From NCBI GenBank assembly GCA_021154885.1, contig JAJKHS010000136.1, positions 124,001-188,000 of the forward strand: DNA of 64,000 nucleotides, read 5' to 3'. Below, piece by piece: positions 24,766 through 31,786 of this stretch. The position numbers and the translations under genes are program-made. Below the pieces are notes generated by a model. The model ran no database searches. It was given only the letters and a program-made list of their open reading frames with translations, and was not told where the DNA came from. The stretch is from Thermoanaerobaculum sp. (lineage in GTDB: Bacteria > Acidobacteriota > Thermoanaerobaculia > Multivoradales > UBA5704). Position 1 is the stretch's first letter. Each line of letters begins with the position of its first letter.

Positions 24766-25244
24766 GCACGGCGGCCGCAGCGATCGCTCCCGGCGCCGTC
24801 ACCCTCGACGCCGCTCAGCGGGAGGTATTGGGGGAGGAGCTGGCGACGCTCGCGGCCTCGCTTCGGGACCCGGCGGCACGGGCTCCGTACGAGGAGCTCG
24901 CCGCCGCCGTGACTGCCGGGGAGGTGGAGGAGGAGCAGCTCCGGCGGCTGGAGGGGATCCTGGAGATGACGCTCCAGACCGGCCGCGTCCGCAAGGTGTA
25001 CGGCGCCCAGAGTGAGCAGGCCCTGCTGCGGCTTTTCCACCAGACCCCCCGGGGCGCCGCGGCCCGGCGGGCCACCCAGGCCGTCAACGACGCCCTCGCT
25101 ACCCTGGCGGGGCAGACTCTCGAAGGAATGCTGTTCACGGTTCAGGGGCCCGGGGTCTACCGTCTCGGGCTCCAGACCGACCTGTGCCGCCTGACGCTGG
25201 AGATCGACCGCCACGGTTTGACCGTGGAGAGCCTGGAGGTCTGA
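24762..25244 (+). CDS. Unknown protein in the sulfur assimilation operon
   Basis: 160 residues, no membrane helix or signal peptide. The first 80 residues are helical (REVLGEELATLAASLRD, EEEQLRRLEGILEMTLQTGRVRKVYG). The last 50 look like a beta-sheet unit (LEGMLFTVQGPGVYRLGLQTDLCRLTLEIDRHGLTVESLEV). The start overlaps the cysH stop (ATGA) and the next gene begins three bases after its stop, so it is made with the sulfur enzymes. It may be an accessory or regulatory subunit. I do not recognise the family. Confidence 0.75.
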   Translation: MSTAAAAIAPGAVTLDAAQREVLGEELATLAASLRDPAARAPYEELAAAVTAGEVEEEQLRRLEGILEMTLQTGRVRKVYGAQSEQALLRLFHQTPRGAAARRATQAVNDALATLAGQTLEGMLFTVQGPGVYRLGLQTDLCRLTLEIDRHGLTVESLEV

Positions 25245-25247
25245 GTC

Positions 25248-25928
25248 GTGCAGCACTATCCGGTGTACCTGAGCCTCAGGGGACGCAACTGCTTCGTGCT
25301 CGGCGGCTGCGCCCTGGCCGAAGAGAAGGTGAGGGGCCTGCTGGCGGGTGACGCCAGGGTGACGGTGCTGGCTCCGGAGGTCACCCCCGGCCTCGCGGAG
25401 CTGGCGATGCGCGGGCGGATCGACCTGGTCGACCGGCGCTACCGGCGGGGGGACCTGCGCACGGCCTTCCTCGTCCTGGTGGTGAACCAGCCGCGATCGG
25501 TGGTGGACGGGGTGTGGGAGGAGACCCGGGGGCGCAACGTCCTGGTCAACACCCTGGACGACGTCCCGCACTGCGACTTCATCGCTCCGGCGATCGTCCG
25601 CCGGGGCGACCTCGCCGTGGCTATCTCGACGGGCGGCAAGGCCCCGGCGCTCGCCGTGCGCCTGCGCCAGCGGCTGGAGTCGGAGCTGGGGGAGGAGCAC
25701 GCCCGCTTCCTGGAGATCGCCGGCGACCTGCGCGCCCCTCTGGCCCGCCGCTGGCCGGATTTCGAGACCCGGCGGTCGCTCTGGTACCGGCTCGTCGACT
25801 CCGACGTGCTCCACCTGCTGCGGCGGGGGGACGAGACCCGGGCCCGCGCCCGCATCGAGGAGATCCTCGGCGTGCAGCCCGACGCCGCAGACGTCAACAG
25901 AGCAGAGACGGAAGTCCTGGTGGAATGA
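25248..25928 (+). CDS. Siroheme synthase N-domain (precorrin-2 dehydrogenase/ferrochelatase)
   Basis: 226 residues. The NAD-binding start YPVYLSLRGRNCFVLGGCALAEEKVRGLL and the NTLDDVPHCDFIAPAIVRRGDLAVAISTGGKAPALA segment are those of the CysG N-terminal half/Met8p/SirC. It oxidises precorrin-2 to sirohydrochlorin and usually inserts iron, giving the siroheme for the sulfite reductase three genes upstream. The GTG start is behind GGAGG. It is separate here, not fused to the methyltransferase that follows by an ATGA overlap. Confidence 0.9.
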   Translation: MQHYPVYLSLRGRNCFVLGGCALAEEKVRGLLAGDARVTVLAPEVTPGLAELAMRGRIDLVDRRYRRGDLRTAFLVLVVNQPRSVVDGVWEETRGRNVLVNTLDDVPHCDFIAPAIVRRGDLAVAISTGGKAPALAVRLRQRLESELGEEHARFLEIAGDLRAPLARRWPDFETRRSLWYRLVDSDVLHLLRRGDETRARARIEEILGVQPDAADVNRAETEVLVE

Positions 25929-26728
25929 ACGGCCGCGGGATCGTCTACCTGGTGGGCGCAGGCCCTGGCGATCCGCGGCTGATCACCGTGCTGGGTCTCG
26001 ACTGCCTGCGGCGGGCGGACGTGGTGATCTACGATCGGCTGATCTCGGACGCCCTGCTCGCCGAGGCGCACCCTGAGGCGGAGCGGATCTTCGTGGGCAA
26101 GGCGCCGGGCGAGCATTCGTGTCATCAGGAAGAGATCAACGCCCTGCTGATCCACCACGCCCGGGCGGGCCGCATCGTGGTGCGCCTCAAGGGGGGCGAC
26201 CCCTTCGTCTTCGGCCGCGGCGCCGAGGAGGCGCTCGCCTGCGCCGAAGCGGGCGTGGCCTGGGAGGTGGTCCCCGGAGTCTCCAGCCCGGTCGCCGTGC
26301 CGGCGCGGGCGGGCATTCCCGTCACCCACCGCGAGATGGCGGCCGGCTTCGCCGTGGTGACCGGACATTGCGCCGAGGGGGACCGCCAGGACTGGGCGGC
26401 CCTCGCCCGCGTCGAGACCCTCGTCATCCTCATGGGTCTCACCCGCCTGCCGGAGATCGCCGCCGCCCTCCTCTTCCACGGCCGGGGAGCGGACACGCCC
26501 GTGGCCGTCATCGCCCAGGGGACCCTGCCGGGAGAGCGGGTGGTGGTGGCGACCCTGGGGACGATCGCGGGCGAGGTGGCCCGGGCCGGCCTCAAGGCGC
26601 CGGCGACGATCGTGGTGGGGGAGGTGGTGCGGCTGCGGGAGCGGCTGCGGCGGGGTGGCTCAGCGCTCCACGATCTTCCGCAGCCAGAGGTCGTCGGCGC
26701 GCTCCCTCTCAGCCCAAATACCTGGTAA
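25925..26728 (+). CDS. cobA: Uroporphyrinogen-III C-methyltransferase
   Basis: 267 residues. Typical SUMT: VYLVGAGPGDPRLITVLGLDCLRRADVVIYDRL, RLKGGDPFVFGRGAEEA (SAM loop), VVPGVSSPVAVPARAGIPVTHRE and PVAVIAQGTLPGERVVVATL. Makes precorrin-2 from uroporphyrinogen III with two SAM. The last 25 residues beyond RLRERLRRGG look non-native and overlap by 20 bases the end of the convergent toxin gene, so the original stop may have been lost. Confidence 0.92.
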   Translation: MNGRGIVYLVGAGPGDPRLITVLGLDCLRRADVVIYDRLISDALLAEAHPEAERIFVGKAPGEHSCHQEEINALLIHHARAGRIVVRLKGGDPFVFGRGAEEALACAEAGVAWEVVPGVSSPVAVPARAGIPVTHREMAAGFAVVTGHCAEGDRQDWAALARVETLVILMGLTRLPEIAAALLFHGRGADTPVAVIAQGTLPGERVVVATLGTIAGEVARAGLKAPATIVVGEVVRLRERLRRGGSALHDLPQPEVVGALPLSPNTW

Positions 26729-27005
26729 TGTCCAGCGCCCCATGGAAAACGCCGAGAATATCGACGTTCCCTTTCTCTCTGACCAAGTAGGCGATTCGGT
26801 AATGGCCGTAGAGGAGGATTCTTACGGTGCTATCTGGCTGATCGTGGTAGCGGTAGCCCCTCTCCGGAAATCGTGAGAGGCTTTCGGCTTTCTCATAGAT
26901 GCCTTGAACTGTGCGGAGAGCGGCAGCAGGGCTATCCGCGGCGATGTAATCGTGGATCTCGCGGAGCCAATCCTCCGCTTCTCGTGTCCACCTTATCTTG
27001 CCCAT
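26709..27005 (-). CDS. ParE/RelE-superfamily toxin
   Basis: 98 residues: IRWTREAEDWLREIHDYIAADSPAAALR, FPERGYRYHD, STVRILLYGHYRIAYLV and VDILGVFHGALDITRYL. This is the same superfamily as the toxin at 12290 but a distant branch. It is preceded by a small gene that overlaps it by 13 bases and should encode its antitoxin. Confidence 0.8.
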   Translation of the reverse strand: MGKIRWTREAEDWLREIHDYIAADSPAAALRTVQGIYEKAESLSRFPERGYRYHDQPDSTVRILLYGHYRIAYLVREKGNVDILGVFHGALDITRYLG

Positions 27006-27190
27006 GAAGAGATTCTCTGGCCCATCTCCTCATGGCTGATCGTACGGTCGTTCTGCGAATCCTCAAGGCCGCGTTCAATCATGCGAGCCAGAGCCAACTC
27101 TTGCAGGATCTCGTCGAAAGCGCTGTCGTCCGGTTGGCCGTGGACAATCTTCAAGATTCGATCCTTGGCTGTCTCCCTGATGATCGCCAT
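26993..27190 (-). CDS. Small antitoxin-like protein
   Basis: 65 residues. MAIIRETAKDRILKIVHGQPDDSAFDEILQELALARMIERGLEDSQNDRTISHEEMGQRISSW: an N-terminal helical part and a C-terminal arm with the SHEEMGQRI motif common in antitoxins preceding ParE-type toxins. Too short to show a DNA-binding fold with confidence. The start at 27190 is behind GGAGG; an upstream extension to 27244 lacks support. Confidence 0.7.
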   Translation of the reverse strand: MAIIRETAKDRILKIVHGQPDDSAFDEILQELALARMIERGLEDSQNDRTISHEEMGQRISSWAR

Positions 27191-27300
27191 GAATCCCTCC
27201 TTTCGCCCTGCCCGTCTCCTTCGCGGACCAGAGTACCGGCCCACTCAGAGGGCGTCAAGGCGTGGATCTCCAAGAAAGATATCGAGATAACGCAACCGGG

Positions 27301-28521
27301 TCAAGAGGATCCCGGCATCTCCCCCACGTACGCCGCCCGCGGCCGGATCAGCTTCCCCAGGGCGTATTGCTCGATCGCATGCCCGATCCAGCCGATCGTG
27401 CGGCCGAGGGCGAAGAGGGCTAGCGGGGTCCGTTCCGGCAGGTTGAGGGCGCGGGCCAGGGCGACCAGGCCCAAGTCGATCGTGGGGTGCTCACGGATCA
27501 GCTCGCGGCCGGCTTCAGCCAGGGCCAGGGCGCACTCGACGGCGGGGGAGCCGGGGGCGACCTCGGCGGCGATATCCAGCAGGGCCGCTCCCCGCGGATC
27601 GCCGTCGGGGTAGAGGGGGTGGCCGCAGCCGGGGATGTCCTCGCCGCGCCGCAGACGGTCCGCCAGGGCGCGGCGGGCGCCGGCGGCCGATCCCGCCTCG
27701 CGGAACAGGGATTCCACCCGCTCGGTGTGGCCGCCGTGACGGGCTCCCTTGAGCGCCGCGAGGCCGGCGGACACCACGTCGTACGGCGAGGCGGCGGCAG
27801 AGGCCACGCAGCGGGCCGTGAAGGCCGAGACGTTCAGCTCGTGGTCCGCCGAGAGGATGAGGGCCGAGGCGATGGGACCCGCGGCCTCAGGGCGACCCGG
27901 CGCCCAGCCGGCCTGGAGGATGTTCGCGATACCGGCGGGTGGAGGAGCGGGGACTTCTGCGGCGATCCCCGCCAGGAAGCGGAGGATGCGCGCTCCCGTC
28001 GCGGCCACCGCCGCCGGCCGCAGGTCCCACGCCGCGAGGTCCGCCGCGCCCGCCAGCGGGAGGGCCACCTGGCAACGCTCCACGGGCGTCAGGTCCGCGC
28101 CGAGGATCGCGCCGGCCAAGGGCGGCAGGGCCGGCGGCTCGCTCTCAAAGATCTCGCCGGCTGACGGCTCGCCTGTCCAGATGAGCGCCGCCACCTCTTC
28201 GACGCTGGCACTGCGGGCGAGCGCCACGGCGTCCCGTCCCCGGTAGTAAAGCCGGCCATCCTGTACCAGGGTGATGGCGGACTCCAGCACCGGCGCCCCC
28301 CAGGAGAGGGCCTTGGGCGCCGCCTTTTCCGGGTCCTTGCGCAGCTCCTTCTTCTCCTTGAGCCGCAGCACGTCCTCCCGCGGGTACCGCCGGGCGCGGG
28401 GATCGCCGGGCACGGACTCGGAGCGGAGCATCCCCCGGCTGGCATAGGCGTAGAGCGTCGCGAGCGAGATCTCCAGCTCCGCCGCGGCGTCCTGAGCGGT
28501 GAGAAACCGATCCTCCGCCAT
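27301..28521 (-). CDS. Citrate-synthase-family protein with N-terminal helix-turn-helix
   Basis: 406 residues. Residues about 5-65 are a MerR/excisionase-like helix-turn-helix (FLTAQDAAAELEISLATLYAYASRGML). The rest is a citrate-synthase fold with LSADHELNVSAFTARCVASA (His), GARHGGHTERVE, GCGHPLYPDGDPR (His) and IGWIGHAIEQY. The catalytic Asp region near the C-terminus is present in altered form (TIDLGLVALAR). Some relatives are annotated as citrate synthase, but the DNA-binding domain suggests a metabolite-responsive regulator or a 2-methylcitrate enzyme. It is divergent from a plain citrate synthase gene with 85 bases between. Confidence 0.8.
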   Translation of the reverse strand: MAEDRFLTAQDAAAELEISLATLYAYASRGMLRSESVPGDPRARRYPREDVLRLKEKKELRKDPEKAAPKALSWGAPVLESAITLVQDGRLYYRGRDAVALARSASVEEVAALIWTGEPSAGEIFESEPPALPPLAGAILGADLTPVERCQVALPLAGAADLAAWDLRPAAVAATGARILRFLAGIAAEVPAPPPAGIANILQAGWAPGRPEAAGPIASALILSADHELNVSAFTARCVASAAASPYDVVSAGLAALKGARHGGHTERVESLFREAGSAAGARRALADRLRRGEDIPGCGHPLYPDGDPRGAALLDIAAEVAPGSPAVECALALAEAGRELIREHPTIDLGLVALARALNLPERTPLALFALGRTIGWIGHAIEQYALGKLIRPRAAYVGEMPGSS

Positions 28522-28540
28522 GGTCTCAAGCTCCCACACA

Positions 28541-28587
28541 TTGATCGATAAATCAAGATTGACAAGCTATGCGCGCGGGTCGAACAT
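28541..28587. promoter_or_regulatory. Divergent promoter region between the citrate-synthase genes
   Basis: On the plus strand, TTGACA (28559-28564), 17 bases, then GAACAT (28582-28587) forms a promoter for the gene at 28607. Just upstream an inverted repeat TTGAT-6-ATCAA (28541-28556) could be the operator of the helix-turn-helix protein encoded divergently. Confidence 0.5.
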
Positions 28588-28606
28588 GGACAGGAAGGAG
28601 AGGACC

Positions 28607-29752
28607 ATGAACGACACCAAGCACCAAGGACTGGAAGGGGTCGTGGCCGCCACGACCCGTTTGAGCAGCGTCGACGGCGAGGCCGGCGAGTTGCTGATTG
28701 CCGGCTTCCCGGTAGAGGAGCTGGCCCCCCGCGCGACGTTCGAGGAGACCGCCTGGCTGCTGTGGCACGGCAGCCTGCCCACGGCGGACGAGCTGGACGC
28801 CTTCCGCCGCCGCCTGGCCGGCCGGCGGTCCCTGCCGGCGGCGACCCTGGACCTGCTGCGCGCCGCAGCCAGGCGGCGGGTCCCCGCCATGGATGCCCTG
28901 CGCATGGCCGCGGGCACCCTCAGCCTGGTCGAAGGTGCCGGGGAACCGCGGGAGGACGCCCTCACGCTGGTGGCCGCCTTCCCCACCATCGTGGCCGCGT
29001 ACTGGCGGCTGCTCAGGGAGGAAGAGCCGCTGCCGCCTCGGGAGGACCTGGGGCACGCGGCGAGCTTCCTCTATCTGTTGACAGGCGAGCAGCCGGCGAC
29101 GGAGCGGGCGCGGGGCCTGGAGACCTATCTGAATACCGTCTCGGACCACGGCCTCAACGCCTCGACCTTCACCGCCCGGGTGATCGTCTCCACGCGCTCG
29201 GACCTGATCTCAGCAATCACCGGCGCCGTGGGAGCCTTGAAGGGCCCGCTTCACGGCGGCGCTCCCGGCCCGGCCCTGGACATGGTCTTCGAGATCGGCA
29301 CTCCGGAGCGGGCCGAGCCGGTGCTGCGCGAGAAGCTGGCCCGGGGCGAGCGGCTGATGGGCTTCGGCCACCGCGTCTACCGGGTGCGCGATCCGCGGGC
29401 GGACGTCCTGGCCGCCGCGGCGGAGCGCTTCTATCGGAATGGCGGCGACAGAGAGCTGTACGAGCTCGCCCGCTCGGTCGAGGCCACGGCCCTGCGCCTG
29501 CTGCGGGAGAGCAAGCCGGACCGGCGGCTGGATACGAACGTCGAGTTCTACACCGCCCTCCTGCTCCACGGCCTGGGGCTGCCCACCGAGCTCTTCACCC
29601 CCCTCTTCGCCGTGGGCCGCGTGGCCGGCTGGACGGCCCACGCCCTGGAGCAGCTTGCCACGGGCCGGCTCATCCGGCCGCAGTCGGAGTACGTGGGGAA
29701 GCGGGGGCGGCGGTGGGTGGCGGTGGCGGAGAGGGAGGCCGTGACAGTCTGA
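28607..29752 (+). CDS. Citrate (or 2-methylcitrate) synthase
   Basis: 381 residues. Active-site pieces: SDHGLNASTFTARVIVST (His), GPLHGGAPGPALDMV, GFGHRVYRVRDPRADVL (His), and NVEFYTALLL next to the catalytic Asp position (DTNVEFY). WTAHALEQLATGRLIRPQSEYVG is the usual C-terminal. Condenses acetyl-CoA with oxaloacetate. GGAAGGAGAGGACC precedes the ATG. Its neighbour is a regulator-like paralogue, so this pair may be tuned together, perhaps toward propionate/2-methylcitrate metabolism, which the sequence cannot settle. Confidence 0.88.
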   Translation: MNDTKHQGLEGVVAATTRLSSVDGEAGELLIAGFPVEELAPRATFEETAWLLWHGSLPTADELDAFRRRLAGRRSLPAATLDLLRAAARRRVPAMDALRMAAGTLSLVEGAGEPREDALTLVAAFPTIVAAYWRLLREEEPLPPREDLGHAASFLYLLTGEQPATERARGLETYLNTVSDHGLNASTFTARVIVSTRSDLISAITGAVGALKGPLHGGAPGPALDMVFEIGTPERAEPVLREKLARGERLMGFGHRVYRVRDPRADVLAAAAERFYRNGGDRELYELARSVEATALRLLRESKPDRRLDTNVEFYTALLLHGLGLPTELFTPLFAVGRVAGWTAHALEQLATGRLIRPQSEYVGKRGRRWVAVAEREAVTV

Positions 29753-29760
29753 TTGCTTTT

Positions 29761-29869
29761 CCCCTGGGACCGCCGGCGTCCCGCCGGCCTGCTAACTGGC
29801 TTTTTTCTCTTCCCGCTCGGGAGTAAAAGCGGAGTTAGCTGGCCGGCGGGACGCCGGCGGTCCCAGGGG
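29761..29869. repeat. Long perfect inverted repeat, family C
   Basis: Arms 29761-29789 and 29841-29869 are perfect reverse complements over 29 bases (CCCTGGGACCGCCGGCG...). They extend to 37 base pairs with one mismatch, leaving a 35-base loop. Located after the citrate synthase gene; it can end transcription or be a mobile palindromic element. Similar GGACGCCGGCGGTCCC words are common in related genomes, as I recall. Confidence 0.8.
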
Positions 29870-29942
29870 GCGTAGCTGAGGGACCGTGGAAGCAGACGAC
29901 GATCTGTGATATTCCGCTCGGGCCAATCTGGAAGGAGGCCCG

Positions 29943-31250
29943 GTGTTGGAGCTGCGATCCCTCTCCCCTGCGGCGCTCTGCGACGTCCTCGGCCGCGAGG
30001 GCATCCGCCGCTTCTACTTCGTCTGGGACCCGGAGGCGCGCCGGGTCGTCCCCTCCCATTCCCGGCTCGAGCCCCTGGCCCGGCTGCTGGAGTCGGACGG
30101 CCGGGACTTCGACCGCCACGAGGGGATCTTCTGCCAGGTCGCGCCGGAGACGGGCGTGCTCCAGGCCGCCTTCGTCCACCGCACCTGCCGCGGCCAGGGG
30201 GCCGGCGGGGTCCGCTTCTGGCGCTACGACACGGTCGAGGACTACCTGCGCGACGGCCTGCGCCTCGCCCGCGGCATGACCCACAAGAACGCCCTCGCCG
30301 GCCTGTGGTGGGGTGGCGGCAAAGGTGTCATGGCCCGCGAGACCGGCCGCGCCGGAGACCCCGCGGCCCGGCGCCGCATCTACGAGGAGTACGGCGACTT
30401 CATGACCGCCCTCCAGGGGTGCTACGTCACGGCCGAGGACGTGGGCACTTCGGTTGAGGACATGGCCGCCGTCTTCTCCCGCACCCGCTTCACCACCTGC
30501 ATCCCGCCGGAGCTGGGAGGGAGCGGCAACCCTTCGGTGCCTACGGCCCGCGGCGTCGTGCGGGGGATGGAGGCCGCCCTGGAGCACCTGGGGCTGGGGA
30601 CGCTCGCCGGCAAGACGGTGGCCGTTCAGGGTCTGGGCCACGTGGGCGAGCCGCTGCTCGGTTTCCTGCGGGAGAAGGGCGTCGCCCGGGTGGTGGCGTC
30701 GGACGTCGATCCCGCCCGCGCCGCCGTGGCCGGGCACTTCCCCGATCTCGACCTGGAGATCCGTATCGTGCCGCGGGGCGACCTCTCGATCCTCGCCGAG
30801 CCGGCGGACATCGTCGCCCCCTGCGCCACTGGCGGCATCCTCGGCCCGGCCACCATTCCCACGCTCCGCGCTGCCGTGGTCTGCGGCGCCGCCAACAACC
30901 AGCTCGAAGACCCGGAGCAGGACGACCGCCGGCTCCAGGAGCGGGGCATCCTCTACCTGCCCGACTTCCTCGTCAACCGCATGGGGATTGTCAACTGTGC
31001 CGACGAGCAGTACGGCTTCGTGGACGGCGATTCCCGGGTCGAGGCCCACCTCGGGGTCGAGTGGGAGAACAGCATCTACAACCTCTCCCTGACGATCCTG
31101 GAAGAGGCTCGCCGCACCGGCCAGACCCCAGCGCGGGTCGCCCTCGACCTCGCCGAAGAGCGCTCCTTCGACCTCCACCCTCTCTGGGGACACCGCGGCG
31201 CCGCGATTATTCGGTCGCTGGTGGAGACGGAGAGGTTTCTGGAGGGTTGA
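29943..31250 (+). CDS. Glu/Leu/Phe/Val dehydrogenase
   Basis: 435 residues. The catalytic part has MTHKNALAGLWWGGGKGVM (substrate Lys) and TAEDVGTSVEDMA. The NAD(P)-binding half shows VAVQGLGHVGEPLLGFL (GxGxxG) and VASDVDP, with Asp at the position that selects NAD. The C-terminal part (APCATGGILG, GAANNQLEDPEQDDRRLQERGILYLPDFLVN) is standard. Deaminates an amino acid to the keto acid; leucine-type is favoured by the length, but the substrate is not certain. The GTG at 29943 follows GGAAGGAGG. The palindromic repeat lies upstream. Confidence 0.88.
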   Translation: MLELRSLSPAALCDVLGREGIRRFYFVWDPEARRVVPSHSRLEPLARLLESDGRDFDRHEGIFCQVAPETGVLQAAFVHRTCRGQGAGGVRFWRYDTVEDYLRDGLRLARGMTHKNALAGLWWGGGKGVMARETGRAGDPAARRRIYEEYGDFMTALQGCYVTAEDVGTSVEDMAAVFSRTRFTTCIPPELGGSGNPSVPTARGVVRGMEAALEHLGLGTLAGKTVAVQGLGHVGEPLLGFLREKGVARVVASDVDPARAAVAGHFPDLDLEIRIVPRGDLSILAEPADIVAPCATGGILGPATIPTLRAAVVCGAANNQLEDPEQDDRRLQERGILYLPDFLVNRMGIVNCADEQYGFVDGDSRVEAHLGVEWENSIYNLSLTILEEARRTGQTPARVALDLAEERSFDLHPLWGHRGAAIIRSLVETERFLEG

Positions 31251-31331
31251 ACGTCGACTGATCTGAACGCGACGATGTCCCTCCCCTTTGGGAGGAGGGA
31301 TGATCGCGCAGTAGAACCAGGAGAAGGCTTG

Positions 31332-31556
31332 TCACGGCTCGCAGCCTATAACCGAGCCACTATTGCAGTAGACAGGCGGGCAGGAGGAGATGGCGCATTC
31401 CGGGCAGTTGTCGCAGAGACACGCAGCCAATGGAGGTCCGACCGATTGGCAGAATCTTTCGCAAAAGCTGCAATTTGGCCAATCGCTATACGAGGGCACG
31501 GCAAAGGTTGCGGCGAGGATGAGGGTTGTCAGTATCAGCTTAATGATTTTCTGCAT
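31332..31556 (-). CDS. Small secreted Cys-rich protein
   Basis: 74 residues. The signal peptide (MQKIIKLILTTLILAATFAV, cleaved near PSYS) is followed by about 50 residues with ten cysteines, in runs such as CSFCERFC, AACLCDNCPEC and SSCPPVYC. Disulfide-rich or metal-binding folds are both possible. AAAGGATCG precedes the ATG. It is a lone gene, convergent with the dehydrogenase. No family recognised; small size and composition make it hard to confirm by homology. Confidence 0.65.
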   Translation of the reverse strand: MQKIIKLILTTLILAATFAVPSYSDWPNCSFCERFCQSVGPPLAACLCDNCPECAISSCPPVYCNSGSVIGCEP

Positions 31557-31774
31557 GTCTCGATCCTTTCTCGAGGACGAGCACACACCCTGTGGCTCGC
31601 CCTGGCAGATGGCCGGCGACTCAGGAGGGCGCCCTCTGGACATCTCCTGAATGCTTGTGAATGCTTGTTCCTGGCCTATCCAGAAACCGGCTCGATATTA
31701 TTCCAGCTTTTGGCTTTGTGCAAATATAGGCGAGACCGCCTGCCGCTGTCATGCCGTCTGTCCCGTTCCGGCCG

Positions 31775-31780
31775 TACAAT
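31775..31780 (+). promoter_or_regulatory. Likely -10 element of a leaderless start
   Basis: TACAAT lies six bases before the GTG start at 31787 with no Shine-Dalgarno between. A convincing -35 is not visible. Confidence 0.45.
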
Positions 31781-31786
31781 AGCCGG

